Assembly (NCBI GenBank): GCA_947631685.1
Contig: CANRMI010000008.1
Coordinates: forward strand, 1-64,000
Length of the DNA stretch: 64,000 nucleotides
From: an uncultured Lachnospiraceae bacterium
GTDB taxonomy: Bacteria > Bacillota > Clostridia > Lachnospirales > Lachnospiraceae
Direction: 5' to 3'
Shown: piece by piece, positions 56,957 through 64,000 of the stretch
How positions within the stretch are numbered: position 1 is the first letter of the stretch
Layout of the letters: each line of letters begins with the position of its first letter
Position numbers and translations under genes: made by a program
Notes under the pieces: generated by a model
Told to the model about the DNA's origin: nothing
What the model saw: only the letters and a program-made list of their open reading frames with translations
The model's database searches: none

Positions 56957-56985
56957 TTGCATGTCGGAGAAATAACGGGTATAAT
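56957..56985 (+). promoter_or_regulatory. Promoter of gpmI
   Basis: TTGCAT (56957-56962) and TATAAT (56980-56985), 17-bp spacer. Confidence 0.75.
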
Positions 56986-57043
56986 CTCATGCAGAAGAGA
57001 AAAATAACATACCGGATATGTATGAGTAAAGAAGGAGAACGAC

Positions 57044-58585
57044 ATGAGTAAAAAGACAACGGTACTGATGATACTGGATGGCTACGGCCTCAACGAGCAG
57101 GTAAAAGGAAACGCGGTGGCCCAGGCTAAGACGCCCGTTATGGACAGCCTGATGGCAGAGTATCCCTTTGTCAGGGGAAATGCCAGCGGCATGGCGGTGG
57201 GACTGCCTGACGGACAGATGGGAAACTCGGAAGTAGGACATCTGAATATGGGAGCCGGACGTATTGTGTATCAGGAGCTTACCAGGATCACCAAGGAGAT
57301 CCAGGATGGTACCTTTTTTGAAAATCCCGCGCTTTTAAAGGCCATGGAAAACTGTAAGAAGAACAACAGCGCCCTGCACTGCATGGGACTGTTATCCGAC
57401 GGCGGCGTGCACAGCCATATCACCCATTTGTACGGGCTTTTGGAAATGGCCAAAAGAAACGGCCTGGAAAAGGTATTTGTGCACTGCTTTTTGGACGGCA
57501 GAGACACGCCTCCCGAGAGCGGCAAGGGCTTTGCCCAGGCGCTGACGGAAGAGATGAAGAAGATCGGCGTAGGCCGGATCGCCACCGTCATGGGCCGGTA
57601 TTACGCCATGGACAGGGACAACAATTACGACAGAGTGGAGCTGGCCTACAACGCCATGACAAAGGGAGAGGGAGAGACCGCTGCCTGCGGCGTCTGCGGT
57701 ATCCAGGCTTCCTATGACAAGGAAGTGACGGACGAGTTCGTGCGTCCCACCGTGGTAGTGGAGGACGGAAAGCCGATCGCCACTGTGCAGGACGGAGACT
57801 CCGTTGTATTCTTTAACTTCCGCCCCGACAGGGCAAGGGAGATCAGCAGGGCTTTCTGCGAAGACGAGTTTACCCGTTTTGAAAGGGGCAGCCGGAAAAA
57901 TATTGTTTATGTCTGCTTCTCCGATTACGATCCGACGATTCCCAACAAGGAAGTGGCTTTCCATAAGATCGCGGTCACTAATACCTTTGGAGAATGGCTG
58001 GCAGCCAACAACATGACGCAGGCCCGTATCGCGGAAACGGAAAAATACGCCCATGTGACTTTCTTTTTCAATGGGGGCGTGGAGGAGCCCAATCCGGGAG
58101 AGGACAGGATTTTAGTCAACTCCCCCAAGGTAGCTACCTATGACCTGAAGCCGGAAATGAGCGCCTATGAGGTCTGCGATAAACTGACGGACGCTATCCG
58201 CAGCGGCAAATATGATGTCATCATCATCAATTTCGCCAATCCCGACATGGTAGGACATACCGGCGTGGAGGCGGCTGCCATCAAAGCGGTGGAGGCTGTG
58301 GACGAATGCGTGGGCAAAGCAGTGGAAGCGGTAAAAGAAACGGGGAGCGTACTTTTTATCTGCGCTGACCACGGCAACGCGGAGCAGCTGATCGACTATG
58401 AGACCGGCGCGCCCTTTACCGCCCATACCACCAACCAGGTGCCTTTCATCCTGGTAAATTACGACTCTGCCTATACTCTGCGGGACGGCGGCTGTCTGGC
58501 GGACATTGTGCCTACCCTGATCGAGATCATGGGGAAGAAGCAGCCTGTGGAAATGACGGGCAAGTCACTTTTAGTCAGGAAATAA
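57044..58585 (+). CDS. gpmI: 2,3-bisphosphoglycerate-independent phosphoglycerate mutase
   Basis: A 513-residue Mn-dependent glycolytic enzyme of the alkaline phosphatase superfamily that interconverts 3- and 2-phosphoglycerate. The phosphorylated nucleophile is Ser62 in MGNSEVGHLNMGAGR, the first metal Asp lies in MILDGYG, and later metal ligands are seen in DGRDTPP, NFRPDRARE and CADHGNAEQ. Length is typical. AAGGAGAACGAC precedes the ATG. eno follows by 63 bases, the next step of the pathway. Confidence 0.98.
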   Translation: MSKKTTVLMILDGYGLNEQVKGNAVAQAKTPVMDSLMAEYPFVRGNASGMAVGLPDGQMGNSEVGHLNMGAGRIVYQELTRITKEIQDGTFFENPALLKAMENCKKNNSALHCMGLLSDGGVHSHITHLYGLLEMAKRNGLEKVFVHCFLDGRDTPPESGKGFAQALTEEMKKIGVGRIATVMGRYYAMDRDNNYDRVELAYNAMTKGEGETAACGVCGIQASYDKEVTDEFVRPTVVVEDGKPIATVQDGDSVVFFNFRPDRAREISRAFCEDEFTRFERGSRKNIVYVCFSDYDPTIPNKEVAFHKIAVTNTFGEWLAANNMTQARIAETEKYAHVTFFFNGGVEEPNPGEDRILVNSPKVATYDLKPEMSAYEVCDKLTDAIRSGKYDVIIINFANPDMVGHTGVEAAAIKAVEAVDECVGKAVEAVKETGSVLFICADHGNAEQLIDYETGAPFTAHTTNQVPFILVNYDSAYTLRDGGCLADIVPTLIEIMGKKQPVEMTGKSLLVRK

Positions 58586-58618
58586 TTCCATCAGAAAACT
58601 TATATTTTAAGCGTATCG

Positions 58619-58649
58619 TGGCATACTTATCCCTAAAGGAGGTATGCCA
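58619..58649 (+). promoter_or_regulatory. Hairpin holding the eno Shine-Dalgarno in its loop
   Basis: TGGCATAC (58619-58626) pairs perfectly with GTATGCCA (58642-58649). The 15-nt loop contains AAAGGAG, and the last stem base is the A of the eno start codon. This could control eno translation. Confidence 0.55.
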
Positions 58650-59968
58650 TGAGTGCTTATTTGAAGATTATTGACGTACATGGAAGAGAAATTCTGGATT
58701 CCAGGGGGAATCCTACCATAGAAGCGGAAGTGACCGTACAGACGGGAAGTTACAGCGTGTTTACGGGACGGGCAGCAGTGCCCTCCGGCGCCAGTACGGG
58801 ACGGTTTGAGGCAGTGGAGCTGCGGGACGGTGAGCCCCGTTATTTCGGACTGGGGGTACGCCATGCGGTGGAGAATATCGAAACGAAGATCAAGCCCGTC
58901 CTGCTGGAAAAAAACGCGCTGGAACAGGTGATGATCGACAATCTCTTAGTGGAGACGGACGGTACGGACAACAAGGGCAATCTGGGAGCAAACGCCGCCC
59001 TGGGCGTTTCCCTGGCCTGCGCCAGGGCAGCGGCTAAAGCCCTGAATCTGCCTCTGTACCGCTATCTGGGCGGTATCCACACCAGGCAGATGCCCATCCC
59101 TATGATGAATATATTAAACGGCGGCAGACACGCGGCCAATACCGTGGATTTTCAGGAGTTTATGATCATGCCTGTGAACGCCGGCAGTTTCAGGGAGGCG
59201 CTGCGCGTCTGCGCGGAGGTCTATCACAATCTGAAGAAGATCCTGGAGGATAAGGGGTATTCTACCGGCGTGGGTGACGAGGGCGGTTTCGCACCGGATC
59301 TGCCGGACGCGGAAGCGGTGCTGGATCTGATCATGCAGGCCGTGGAAGCGGCGGGCTACGCGCCCGGCGGGGACATCAGGATAGCCCTGGATGTGGCCGC
59401 CAGCGAGCTCTACAACGAAAAGACTGGCATGTACCATTTTCCGGGAGAGAGCAGTTTAAAGAAGCAGGATGTGGTCCGGGATACGGGGGAGATGATAGCC
59501 TACTATGAAAGGCTGCTTGACAGGTATCCTCTGGTTTCCGTGGAAGACGGTCTGGCGGAGGACGACTGGGACGGATTCAAGCTGCTGACGCAGAGGCTGG
59601 GAGATAAACTGCAGCTGGTGGGAGACGACCTTTTTGTCACCAATGTAAAACGGCTGGACGCGGGCATCCGCTTAGGAACCGCCAACGCCATTTTGGTAAA
59701 GGTCAACCAGATCGGCACCCTTTCCGAAGCCTTTGACGCGGTGGAAATGGCGCAGAAAAATGGGTACAATGCCATTATTTCCCACCGGTCGGGAGAGACC
59801 GAGGACACTTTTATCGCGGATATCGCGGTGGCCTTAAACGCGGGGCAGATCAAAACGGGAGCGCCCTGCCGTTCCGACAGAGTGGCAAAATACAACCGTC
59901 TGCTGCGGATCGAGGAAGAATTAGCGGGCTCCGCCATATACCGGGATGTCTTTACGGACAGAAAATAA
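58649..59968 (+). CDS. eno: Enolase
   Basis: A 439-residue enzyme converting 2-phosphoglycerate to phosphoenolpyruvate. The signature regions [38 protein letters not shown], the metal ligand block [13 protein letters not shown] and the catalytic-lysine region [11 protein letters not shown] followed by SHRSGETED are all present. The segment [18 protein letters not shown] differs from the more usual NGGAHADNNVD, so it belongs to a somewhat divergent group. An RNA hairpin around the ribosome site precedes it. Confidence 0.96.
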   Translation: MSAYLKIIDVHGREILDSRGNPTIEAEVTVQTGSYSVFTGRAAVPSGASTGRFEAVELRDGEPRYFGLGVRHAVENIETKIKPVLLEKNALEQVMIDNLLVETDGTDNKGNLGANAALGVSLACARAAAKALNLPLYRYLGGIHTRQMPIPMMNILNGGRHAANTVDFQEFMIMPVNAGSFREALRVCAEVYHNLKKILEDKGYSTGVGDEGGFAPDLPDAEAVLDLIMQAVEAAGYAPGGDIRIALDVAASELYNEKTGMYHFPGESSLKKQDVVRDTGEMIAYYERLLDRYPLVSVEDGLAEDDWDGFKLLTQRLGDKLQLVGDDLFVTNVKRLDAGIRLGTANAILVKVNQIGTLSEAFDAVEMAQKNGYNAIISHRSGETEDTFIADIAVALNAGQIKTGAPCRSDRVAKYNRLLRIEEELAGSAIYRDVFTDRK

Positions 59969-59979
59969 CCGGCTTTTAC

Positions 59980-60007
59980 TTGATTCTTCTTCCCAATATA
60001 GTATAAT
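59980..60007 (+). promoter_or_regulatory. Promoter of trkA-trkH
   Basis: TTGATT (59980-59985) and TATAAT (60002-60007), 16-bp spacer. Confidence 0.6.
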
Positions 60008-60056
60008 GGACAGGTAAGCCCTACAGGAATGGCCTGGGGCTGAAGGAGAGAAATCC

Positions 60057-61412
60057 ATGAAAATTGTGATCGTAGGCTGTGGGAACGTGGGCACAGCCCT
60101 GGCAGAGCAGCTGAGCAAGGAAGGGCATTCCATTACCGTTGTGGATGAGAAGGAAGAGCTGGTGAACAGTCTCAGCAATACCTATGATATTATGGGGTTC
60201 GCGGGAAACGGCGCCGTATACAGCGTGCAGCAGGAAGCCGGAATCAGGGAGGCGGATCTTTTGATCGCGGTGACAGGGCAGGATGAATTGAATCTCCTGT
60301 GCTGTCTGATCGCCAGAAAGGCGGGAGGCTGCCATACCATAGCCAGAGTGCGCAACCCCATGTATTACAAGGAAAGCGCCTATCTGAAAGAGGAGCTGGG
60401 CCTTTCTTTGGTGATCAATCCCGAATTTGCGGTGGCCACGGAGATCGCGAGGCTGTTGAAATTCCCCTCGGCCCTGAAGATAGATTCTTTCGCGAAGGGC
60501 AGAGTGGAACTGGTAAAATACAGGATTGGCGAACAATCCGTTCTCTGCGACATGCAGTTAAAGGATGTGGGCAGCCGGTTTAAGAGCGATGTGCTGATCT
60601 GTGTCGTGGAGCGGGGGGAAAACGTCTATATCCCCGACGGCAATTTTCAGTTGAAAGCGGGGGATGCGCTGACCTTTGCGGCGGCGTCCTCCAAAATAGC
60701 GGCATTTTTTAAGAAGATAGGCGTACCAACCGCCAGGGTAAAGGACACCATGATAGTGGGAGGCGGAGAAACCTCTTACTATCTGGCTTCCCAGCTGGCG
60801 GATATGGGGATCAAGGTCAAGATCATCGATAAGTCCAGAGCCCGCTGCGAGGAATTGAGCGAACTGCTCCCGGAGGCCATGATCATCTGCGGAGACGGCA
60901 CGGAGAGGGCGGTCTTGATGGAGGAGGGCCTGGCTCTCGCGGAGTCTTTTGTTTCCATGACGAATTTTGACGAAGAAAATATCATGCTTTCCCTTTTTGC
61001 CAAGAGTCTTTCCCAGGCCAAGGTGATCACCAGAGTCCACCGCATTTCCTATGATGAGATCATAGACAGCATGGACCTGGGCAGCATTGTCTATCCCCGG
61101 AATATTACGGCGGAAACCATTATCAAATATGTGCGGGCCATGCACAATTCCATAGGCAGCAATATCGAGACTCTTTACCGTTTAAATGACAACAGGGTGG
61201 AAGCGCTGGAATTTTTGATCAGAGAAGACTGCCCGTTAGTGGGGATCCCTCTTCAGGAACTGAAGCTGAAAAAGAATATTCTGGTGTGCAGCATCAATCA
61301 CCGGGGCAGTATTTCCACTCCCGGCGGCCAGAGCAGGATCCAGGTGGGAGATACGGTGGTGGTGGTAACCACCCAGAGCGGTTTCAACGATATAAGGGAT
61401 ATTTTGGAGTAA
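60057..61412 (+). CDS. trkA: Trk potassium uptake regulator TrkA
   Basis: A 451-residue cytoplasmic gating protein with two RCK repeats. The first nucleotide-binding loop is IVGCGNVGTALAEQL at the N-terminus, the second is IVGGGETSYYLASQL (about residue 230); each is followed by a TrkA-C subdomain (SDVLICVVERGENVYIPDG; ILVCSINHRGSISTPGG). It binds NAD(H)/ATP and controls the TrkH channel. TrkH follows by 9 bases. This K+ pair is inserted between glycolytic eno and secG. Confidence 0.96.
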   Translation: MKIVIVGCGNVGTALAEQLSKEGHSITVVDEKEELVNSLSNTYDIMGFAGNGAVYSVQQEAGIREADLLIAVTGQDELNLLCCLIARKAGGCHTIARVRNPMYYKESAYLKEELGLSLVINPEFAVATEIARLLKFPSALKIDSFAKGRVELVKYRIGEQSVLCDMQLKDVGSRFKSDVLICVVERGENVYIPDGNFQLKAGDALTFAAASSKIAAFFKKIGVPTARVKDTMIVGGGETSYYLASQLADMGIKVKIIDKSRARCEELSELLPEAMIICGDGTERAVLMEEGLALAESFVSMTNFDEENIMLSLFAKSLSQAKVITRVHRISYDEIIDSMDLGSIVYPRNITAETIIKYVRAMHNSIGSNIETLYRLNDNRVEALEFLIREDCPLVGIPLQELKLKKNILVCSINHRGSISTPGGQSRIQVGDTVVVVTTQSGFNDIRDILE

Positions 61413-61421
61413 ACGGCAGAT

Positions 61422-62858
61422 ATGAATTACGGAATCATTCTTTACATATTGTCCAGCGTACTGGAATTCGCGGGGGCCTTTATGCTTCTGCCCGCGGGGG
61501 TGGGCTTCTTTTACGGAGAAAAGGAGAGCTTCGCCTTTCTGCTGGTAGCGGCGGTAAGTCTGCTGGCCGGCTTCCTGGGACGTCTGAAAAAACCAAAAAG
61601 CAAGGTGTTTTACGCCAGGGAGGGGTTTGTGACCGTTTCTCTGAGCTGGATCCTGTTGAGTCTGGTGGGGGCGCTTCCCTTTGTGCTCACCGGAGAGATC
61701 CCTTTTTATGTGGACGCCCTGTTTGAAACGGTTTCCGGCTTTACCACCACCGGAGGCACCATTTTGCCGGATGTGGAGGTCCTGGCTCACTGCAGCCAGT
61801 TCTGGAGGCTGTTTACCCACTGGCTGGGCGGTATGGGCGTACTGGTGCTGATACTGGCGATCCTGCCTTTGTCCGGCAGCTACAATATGCATCTGATGCG
61901 GGCGGAGAGCACCGGCCCGTCGGTGGGCAAGCTGGTGCCCAAGATCAAGAGCAGTGCCCGCATTCTCTATGAGATCTATATCGGGATCACCCTGCTTCAG
62001 ATCATTCTGCTTTTGTGCGGAGGGCTTTCCCTGTATGAATCGGCGGGACTGACCTTTTCCACAGTGGGAACGGGAGGTTTCGGATTCTTGAACAGCAGCG
62101 CGAAGGACTATTCCCGCTATGTACAGGTGGTGCTGCTCATCTTTATGCTCCTTTGCGGAGTCAGCTTCAACTGTTATTACCTGCTTTTAGCGCGTAAACC
62201 CAAAGAGGTCCTGCAGAGTGAAGAGCTCCGCGCGTATCTTGGGATCGCGGCGGGAGCCGCCCTTTTGATCGGCTTCAACGCCAGAGGACAGTTTGTCAAT
62301 TTGGGGGAATCCCTGTACCAGGCTCTGTTCCAGGTGGCGTCGGTGATGACGACCACAGGATTTACCACCTGTGATTTTAACGCGTGGCCCATGTTCAGCA
62401 AGACCATCCTGTTTTTGCTGATGATCGTGGGGGCCTGCGCCGGTTCCACGGGCGGCGGCTTAAAGGTTTCCCGTCTGGTGGTGCTGATGAAGAGCATAAA
62501 GGGGGAGATCCTGCAGGTCATCCATCCCAGGAGCGTCAAGAAGCTTCACATGGACGGCAGGGGAATCTCCGCGGGCGTGCTGCATTCCATTCGGATGTAT
62601 CTGGTGCTTTACGCGGGAATCTACCTGGTGTCGGTGCTTTTGATCAGCATAGATAACTTTAGCTTTGAGACCAACGCCTCCGCGGTCATGGCCATGTTCA
62701 ACAATGTGGGGCCCGGATTTGACGCGGTGGGGCCGTTGGGGAATTACGCTTCCTTTTCCGCCTTTTCCAAAATAGTACTCATGTTTGATATGCTGGCGGG
62801 AAGGCTGGAGCTGTTGCCCATGCTGGTGCTGTTTTCTCCTAAAACATGGAAGAAGTAA
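61422..62858 (+). CDS. trkH: TrkH-family potassium uptake channel
   Basis: A 478-residue membrane protein with about ten helices in four M1-P-M2-like repeats. Pore loops with glycine filters are visible as FETVSGFTTTGGT, STVGTGGFG, VMTTTGFTTCDF and NNVGPGFDAVG. With TrkA it forms a Na+/H+- or ATP-linked K+ uptake system. Cotranscribed with trkA. Two adjacent TTCCAGGAAAAAAT copies lie just after the stop. Confidence 0.95.
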   Translation: MNYGIILYILSSVLEFAGAFMLLPAGVGFFYGEKESFAFLLVAAVSLLAGFLGRLKKPKSKVFYAREGFVTVSLSWILLSLVGALPFVLTGEIPFYVDALFETVSGFTTTGGTILPDVEVLAHCSQFWRLFTHWLGGMGVLVLILAILPLSGSYNMHLMRAESTGPSVGKLVPKIKSSARILYEIYIGITLLQIILLLCGGLSLYESAGLTFSTVGTGGFGFLNSSAKDYSRYVQVVLLIFMLLCGVSFNCYYLLLARKPKEVLQSEELRAYLGIAAGAALLIGFNARGQFVNLGESLYQALFQVASVMTTTGFTTCDFNAWPMFSKTILFLLMIVGACAGSTGGGLKVSRLVVLMKSIKGEILQVIHPRSVKKLHMDGRGISAGVLHSIRMYLVLYAGIYLVSVLLISIDNFSFETNASAVMAMFNNVGPGFDAVGPLGNYASFSAFSKIVLMFDMLAGRLELLPMLVLFSPKTWKK

Positions 62859-62890
62859 CTTCCAGGAAAAAATGATTTCCAGGAAAAAAT
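62859..62890 (+). repeat. Short tandem repeat after trkH
   Basis: TTCCAGGAAAAAAT occurs twice in tandem (about 62860-62873 and 62877-62890), separated by three bases. No function is evident. Confidence 0.5.
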
Positions 62891-62900
62891 AAAAAAGTAG

Positions 62901-62929
62901 TTGTAAATAGGATAGTGTTATGGTAAACT
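62901..62929 (+). promoter_or_regulatory. Promoter of secG
   Basis: TTGTAA (62901-62906) and TAAACT (62924-62929), 17-bp spacer. Confidence 0.6.
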
Positions 62930-62985
62930 GTTTTTTGTATGATTTTACTGAACGTGATGAAAGTGTTTTTCCGGAGGTGTAAACA

Positions 62986-63216
62986 TTGAGAGTTGCATTG
63001 ACTGTTCTTTTTATTCTGATATGTATTGCATTGGTAGTGCTGGTATTGATGCAGGAGGGCAAGTCGGCGGGCTTAGGCGCTATCAGCGGCGCGGCTGAGA
63101 CCTACTGGGGGAAGAATAAGGGACGCTCCATGGAGGGACAGCTGGTAAAGATCACCAAGATCCTGTCCGTGGCCTTTATCCTTATCGCATTGATACTGAA
63201 TCTGAATTTGTTTTAA
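62986..63216 (+). CDS. secG: Preprotein translocase subunit SecG
   Basis: A 76-residue protein with two helices (about 3-22 and 54-74) and the conserved loop VLMQEGKSAGLGAISGAAETYWGKN between them, given as residues 19-45. It assists SecYE-mediated protein export. It starts at a TTG (62986) with GGAGGTG at good spacing. A terminator lies between it and rnr. The order eno-secG-rnr is common in Clostridia. Confidence 0.95.
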   Translation: MRVALTVLFILICIALVVLVLMQEGKSAGLGAISGAAETYWGKNKGRSMEGQLVKITKILSVAFILIALILNLNLF

Positions 63217-63230
63217 ACGGGTTTCAGACA

Positions 63231-63257
63231 GAGCACTCCGACAGGGGTGCTCTTTTT
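63231..63257 (+). terminator. Terminator after secG
   Basis: GAGCACTCC (63231-63239) pairs with GGGGTGCTC (63244-63252) with one G-T pair, a 4-nt loop and T5. Confidence 0.85.
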
Positions 63258-63303
63258 ATACGCGAGAAGGGCGCGCGCGCCGGAAAACCTATACGGGAGA
63301 GCT

Positions 63304-64000
63304 ATGAAGAAAGAAGAGAAAAGACTGACAGGTACCTTTTTTCCCCATGCCAGAGGCTTCGGATTTGTGGAGGTGGAAGGGGAGGAACAGGATTTTTATA
63401 TCCCGCCGGATATGACGGGGGGAGCCTTTTTTAAGGACCAGGTGGAGATCGCCCTGCTTGGGGAAAGCAGAGGGAAAAACCGGGAAGCTAAGATCTTGAA
63501 GATCTTAAAGCGGGGCTGCAGCCGTCTGGTGGGAACCTATGAAAAAGCCGGCCATTACGGTTTTATACGGCCGGACAATACACGGATCTTAAAAGACATC
63601 TTTGTGTCCGGAGAGCATTCCATGAACGCGGCTGACGGGTATAAGGTAGTGGTGGAACTGACCGATTACGGAAAAGGCGGAAAGAACCCGGAGGGAAAAG
63701 TGGTGGAGATCCTGGGGGATACGTACCAGGCGGGAGTGGACGTACTTTCCATTGTCAGAGCCTACGACCTGGAGGAGGAATTTCCGGAGAAGGTCTCGGA
63801 GCAGGCAAAGCGTGTGGCAAAGCCTGTCAGTGAGGCGGATATGCAGGGACGAAAGGATCTGCGTAAGGTAGTCATGGTGACCATAGACGGAGAGGACGCC
63901 AAGGATCTGGACGACGCGGTCAGCCTCACCGTGGAGGAGGCCACCGGAAATTTCCACCTGGGCGTGCATATTGCGGATGTCTGCAACTACGTGCAGGAAA
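63304..64000 (+). CDS. rnr: Ribonuclease R (partial at window end)
   Basis: The first 232 residues of an RNase II/R-family 3'-5' exoribonuclease; the gene continues past the window. Two N-terminal cold-shock-like OB domains are visible (GTFFPHARGFGFVEVEG; GTYEKAGHYGFIRPDN), followed by the start of the RNB catalytic domain with VTIDGEDAKDLDDAVSL, which holds the metal-binding Asp residues, and HLGVHIADVCNYV. It degrades structured RNA and, with SmpB/tmRNA, defective mRNAs. GGGAGAG precedes the ATG. Confidence 0.96.
   Translation, partial: MKKEEKRLTGTFFPHARGFGFVEVEGEEQDFYIPPDMTGGAFFKDQVEIALLGESRGKNREAKILKILKRGCSRLVGTYEKAGHYGFIRPDNTRILKDIFVSGEHSMNAADGYKVVVELTDYGKGGKNPEGKVVEILGDTYQAGVDVLSIVRAYDLEEEFPEKVSEQAKRVAKPVSEADMQGRKDLRKVVMVTIDGEDAKDLDDAVSLTVEEATGNFHLGVHIADVCNYVQE

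Noticed and set aside
1-64000. tRNA, rRNA, complete insertion sequence or origin of replication
   Set aside because: No clover-leaf, rRNA segment, transposase with inverted ends or DnaA-box cluster was recognised by reading; a covariance-model and IS search would settle this.

Overview
The window looks like the chromosome of an anaerobic, spore-forming Clostridia, most probably a gut Lachnospiraceae. Pointers are the sporulation genes gpr and spoIIP, a YerC/DUF1836-type gene set, a PPi-type phosphofructokinase, rubredoxin, a lysine riboswitch on dapA, and the gpmI-eno-secG-rnr order. The genus is inferred, not proven. About 57 genes are supported. Most of the window is moderately GC-rich and densely coding; two stretches (about 2.2-2.9 kb and 29.7-35.3 kb) are visibly AT-richer and read as acquired DNA.

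Layout. 1-2.0 kb: the end of a mobile element with two tandem large serine recombinases. 2.2-2.8 kb: the stump of an AlbA_2/HATPase-type regulator, probably cut by that element. 3.0-6.0 kb: a MacB/FtsX-type ABC exporter behind four 11-bp-phased TGTAAG repeats. 6.0-8.7 kb: divergent typA and an SSB-like gene. 8.9-11.3 kb: a BlaI repressor and an M56 sensor protease carrying an RCC1-like propeller. 11.4-13.9 kb: a CobO-type adenosyltransferase, then a lysine riboswitch and dapA-dapB. 14-20.6 kb: a repeat lipoprotein, a eukaryotic-type HisA, cold-shock protein, PTS-IIC-like membrane protein, degenerate M23 protein plus bactofilin, YerC, DUF1836 and an orphan NMT1-type binding protein. 20.7-29.7 kb: an SPFH zinc-ribbon protein, a membrane zinc-ribbon protein, a GGDEF-EAL protein, PcrA, a small acidic membrane protein and an RlmD-type methyltransferase.

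29.7-35.8 kb is an accessory islet: an intact AlbA_2 regulator bracketed by near-identical copies of the rlmD end, a GH5 lipoprotein, a GH43 enzyme, a KilA-N protein and a small membrane protein. 35.9-43.5 kb: PPi-type PFK, an HD-GYP/GGDEF membrane protein, rubredoxin, an XRE regulator, an ECF sigma factor, a KTSC protein, and a YdjG/YdjH-like pair that probably works with the SPFH protein 20 kb away. 43.5-47.1 kb: rpsT (TTG start), gpr, spoIIP and a CPBP protease.

47.2-57.0 kb holds the most unusual system: two large lipoproteins that fuse a propeller-like domain to an ABC solute-binding domain, MalF/MalG-type permeases, a HlyD-type adaptor and a MacB periplasmic-core-like protein, with no ATPase gene. 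The window closes with gpmI, eno, trkA-trkH, secG and the start of rnr. Several promoters, terminators and operator dyads could be read directly and are listed. No tRNA, rRNA, CRISPR array or complete insertion sequence was seen.
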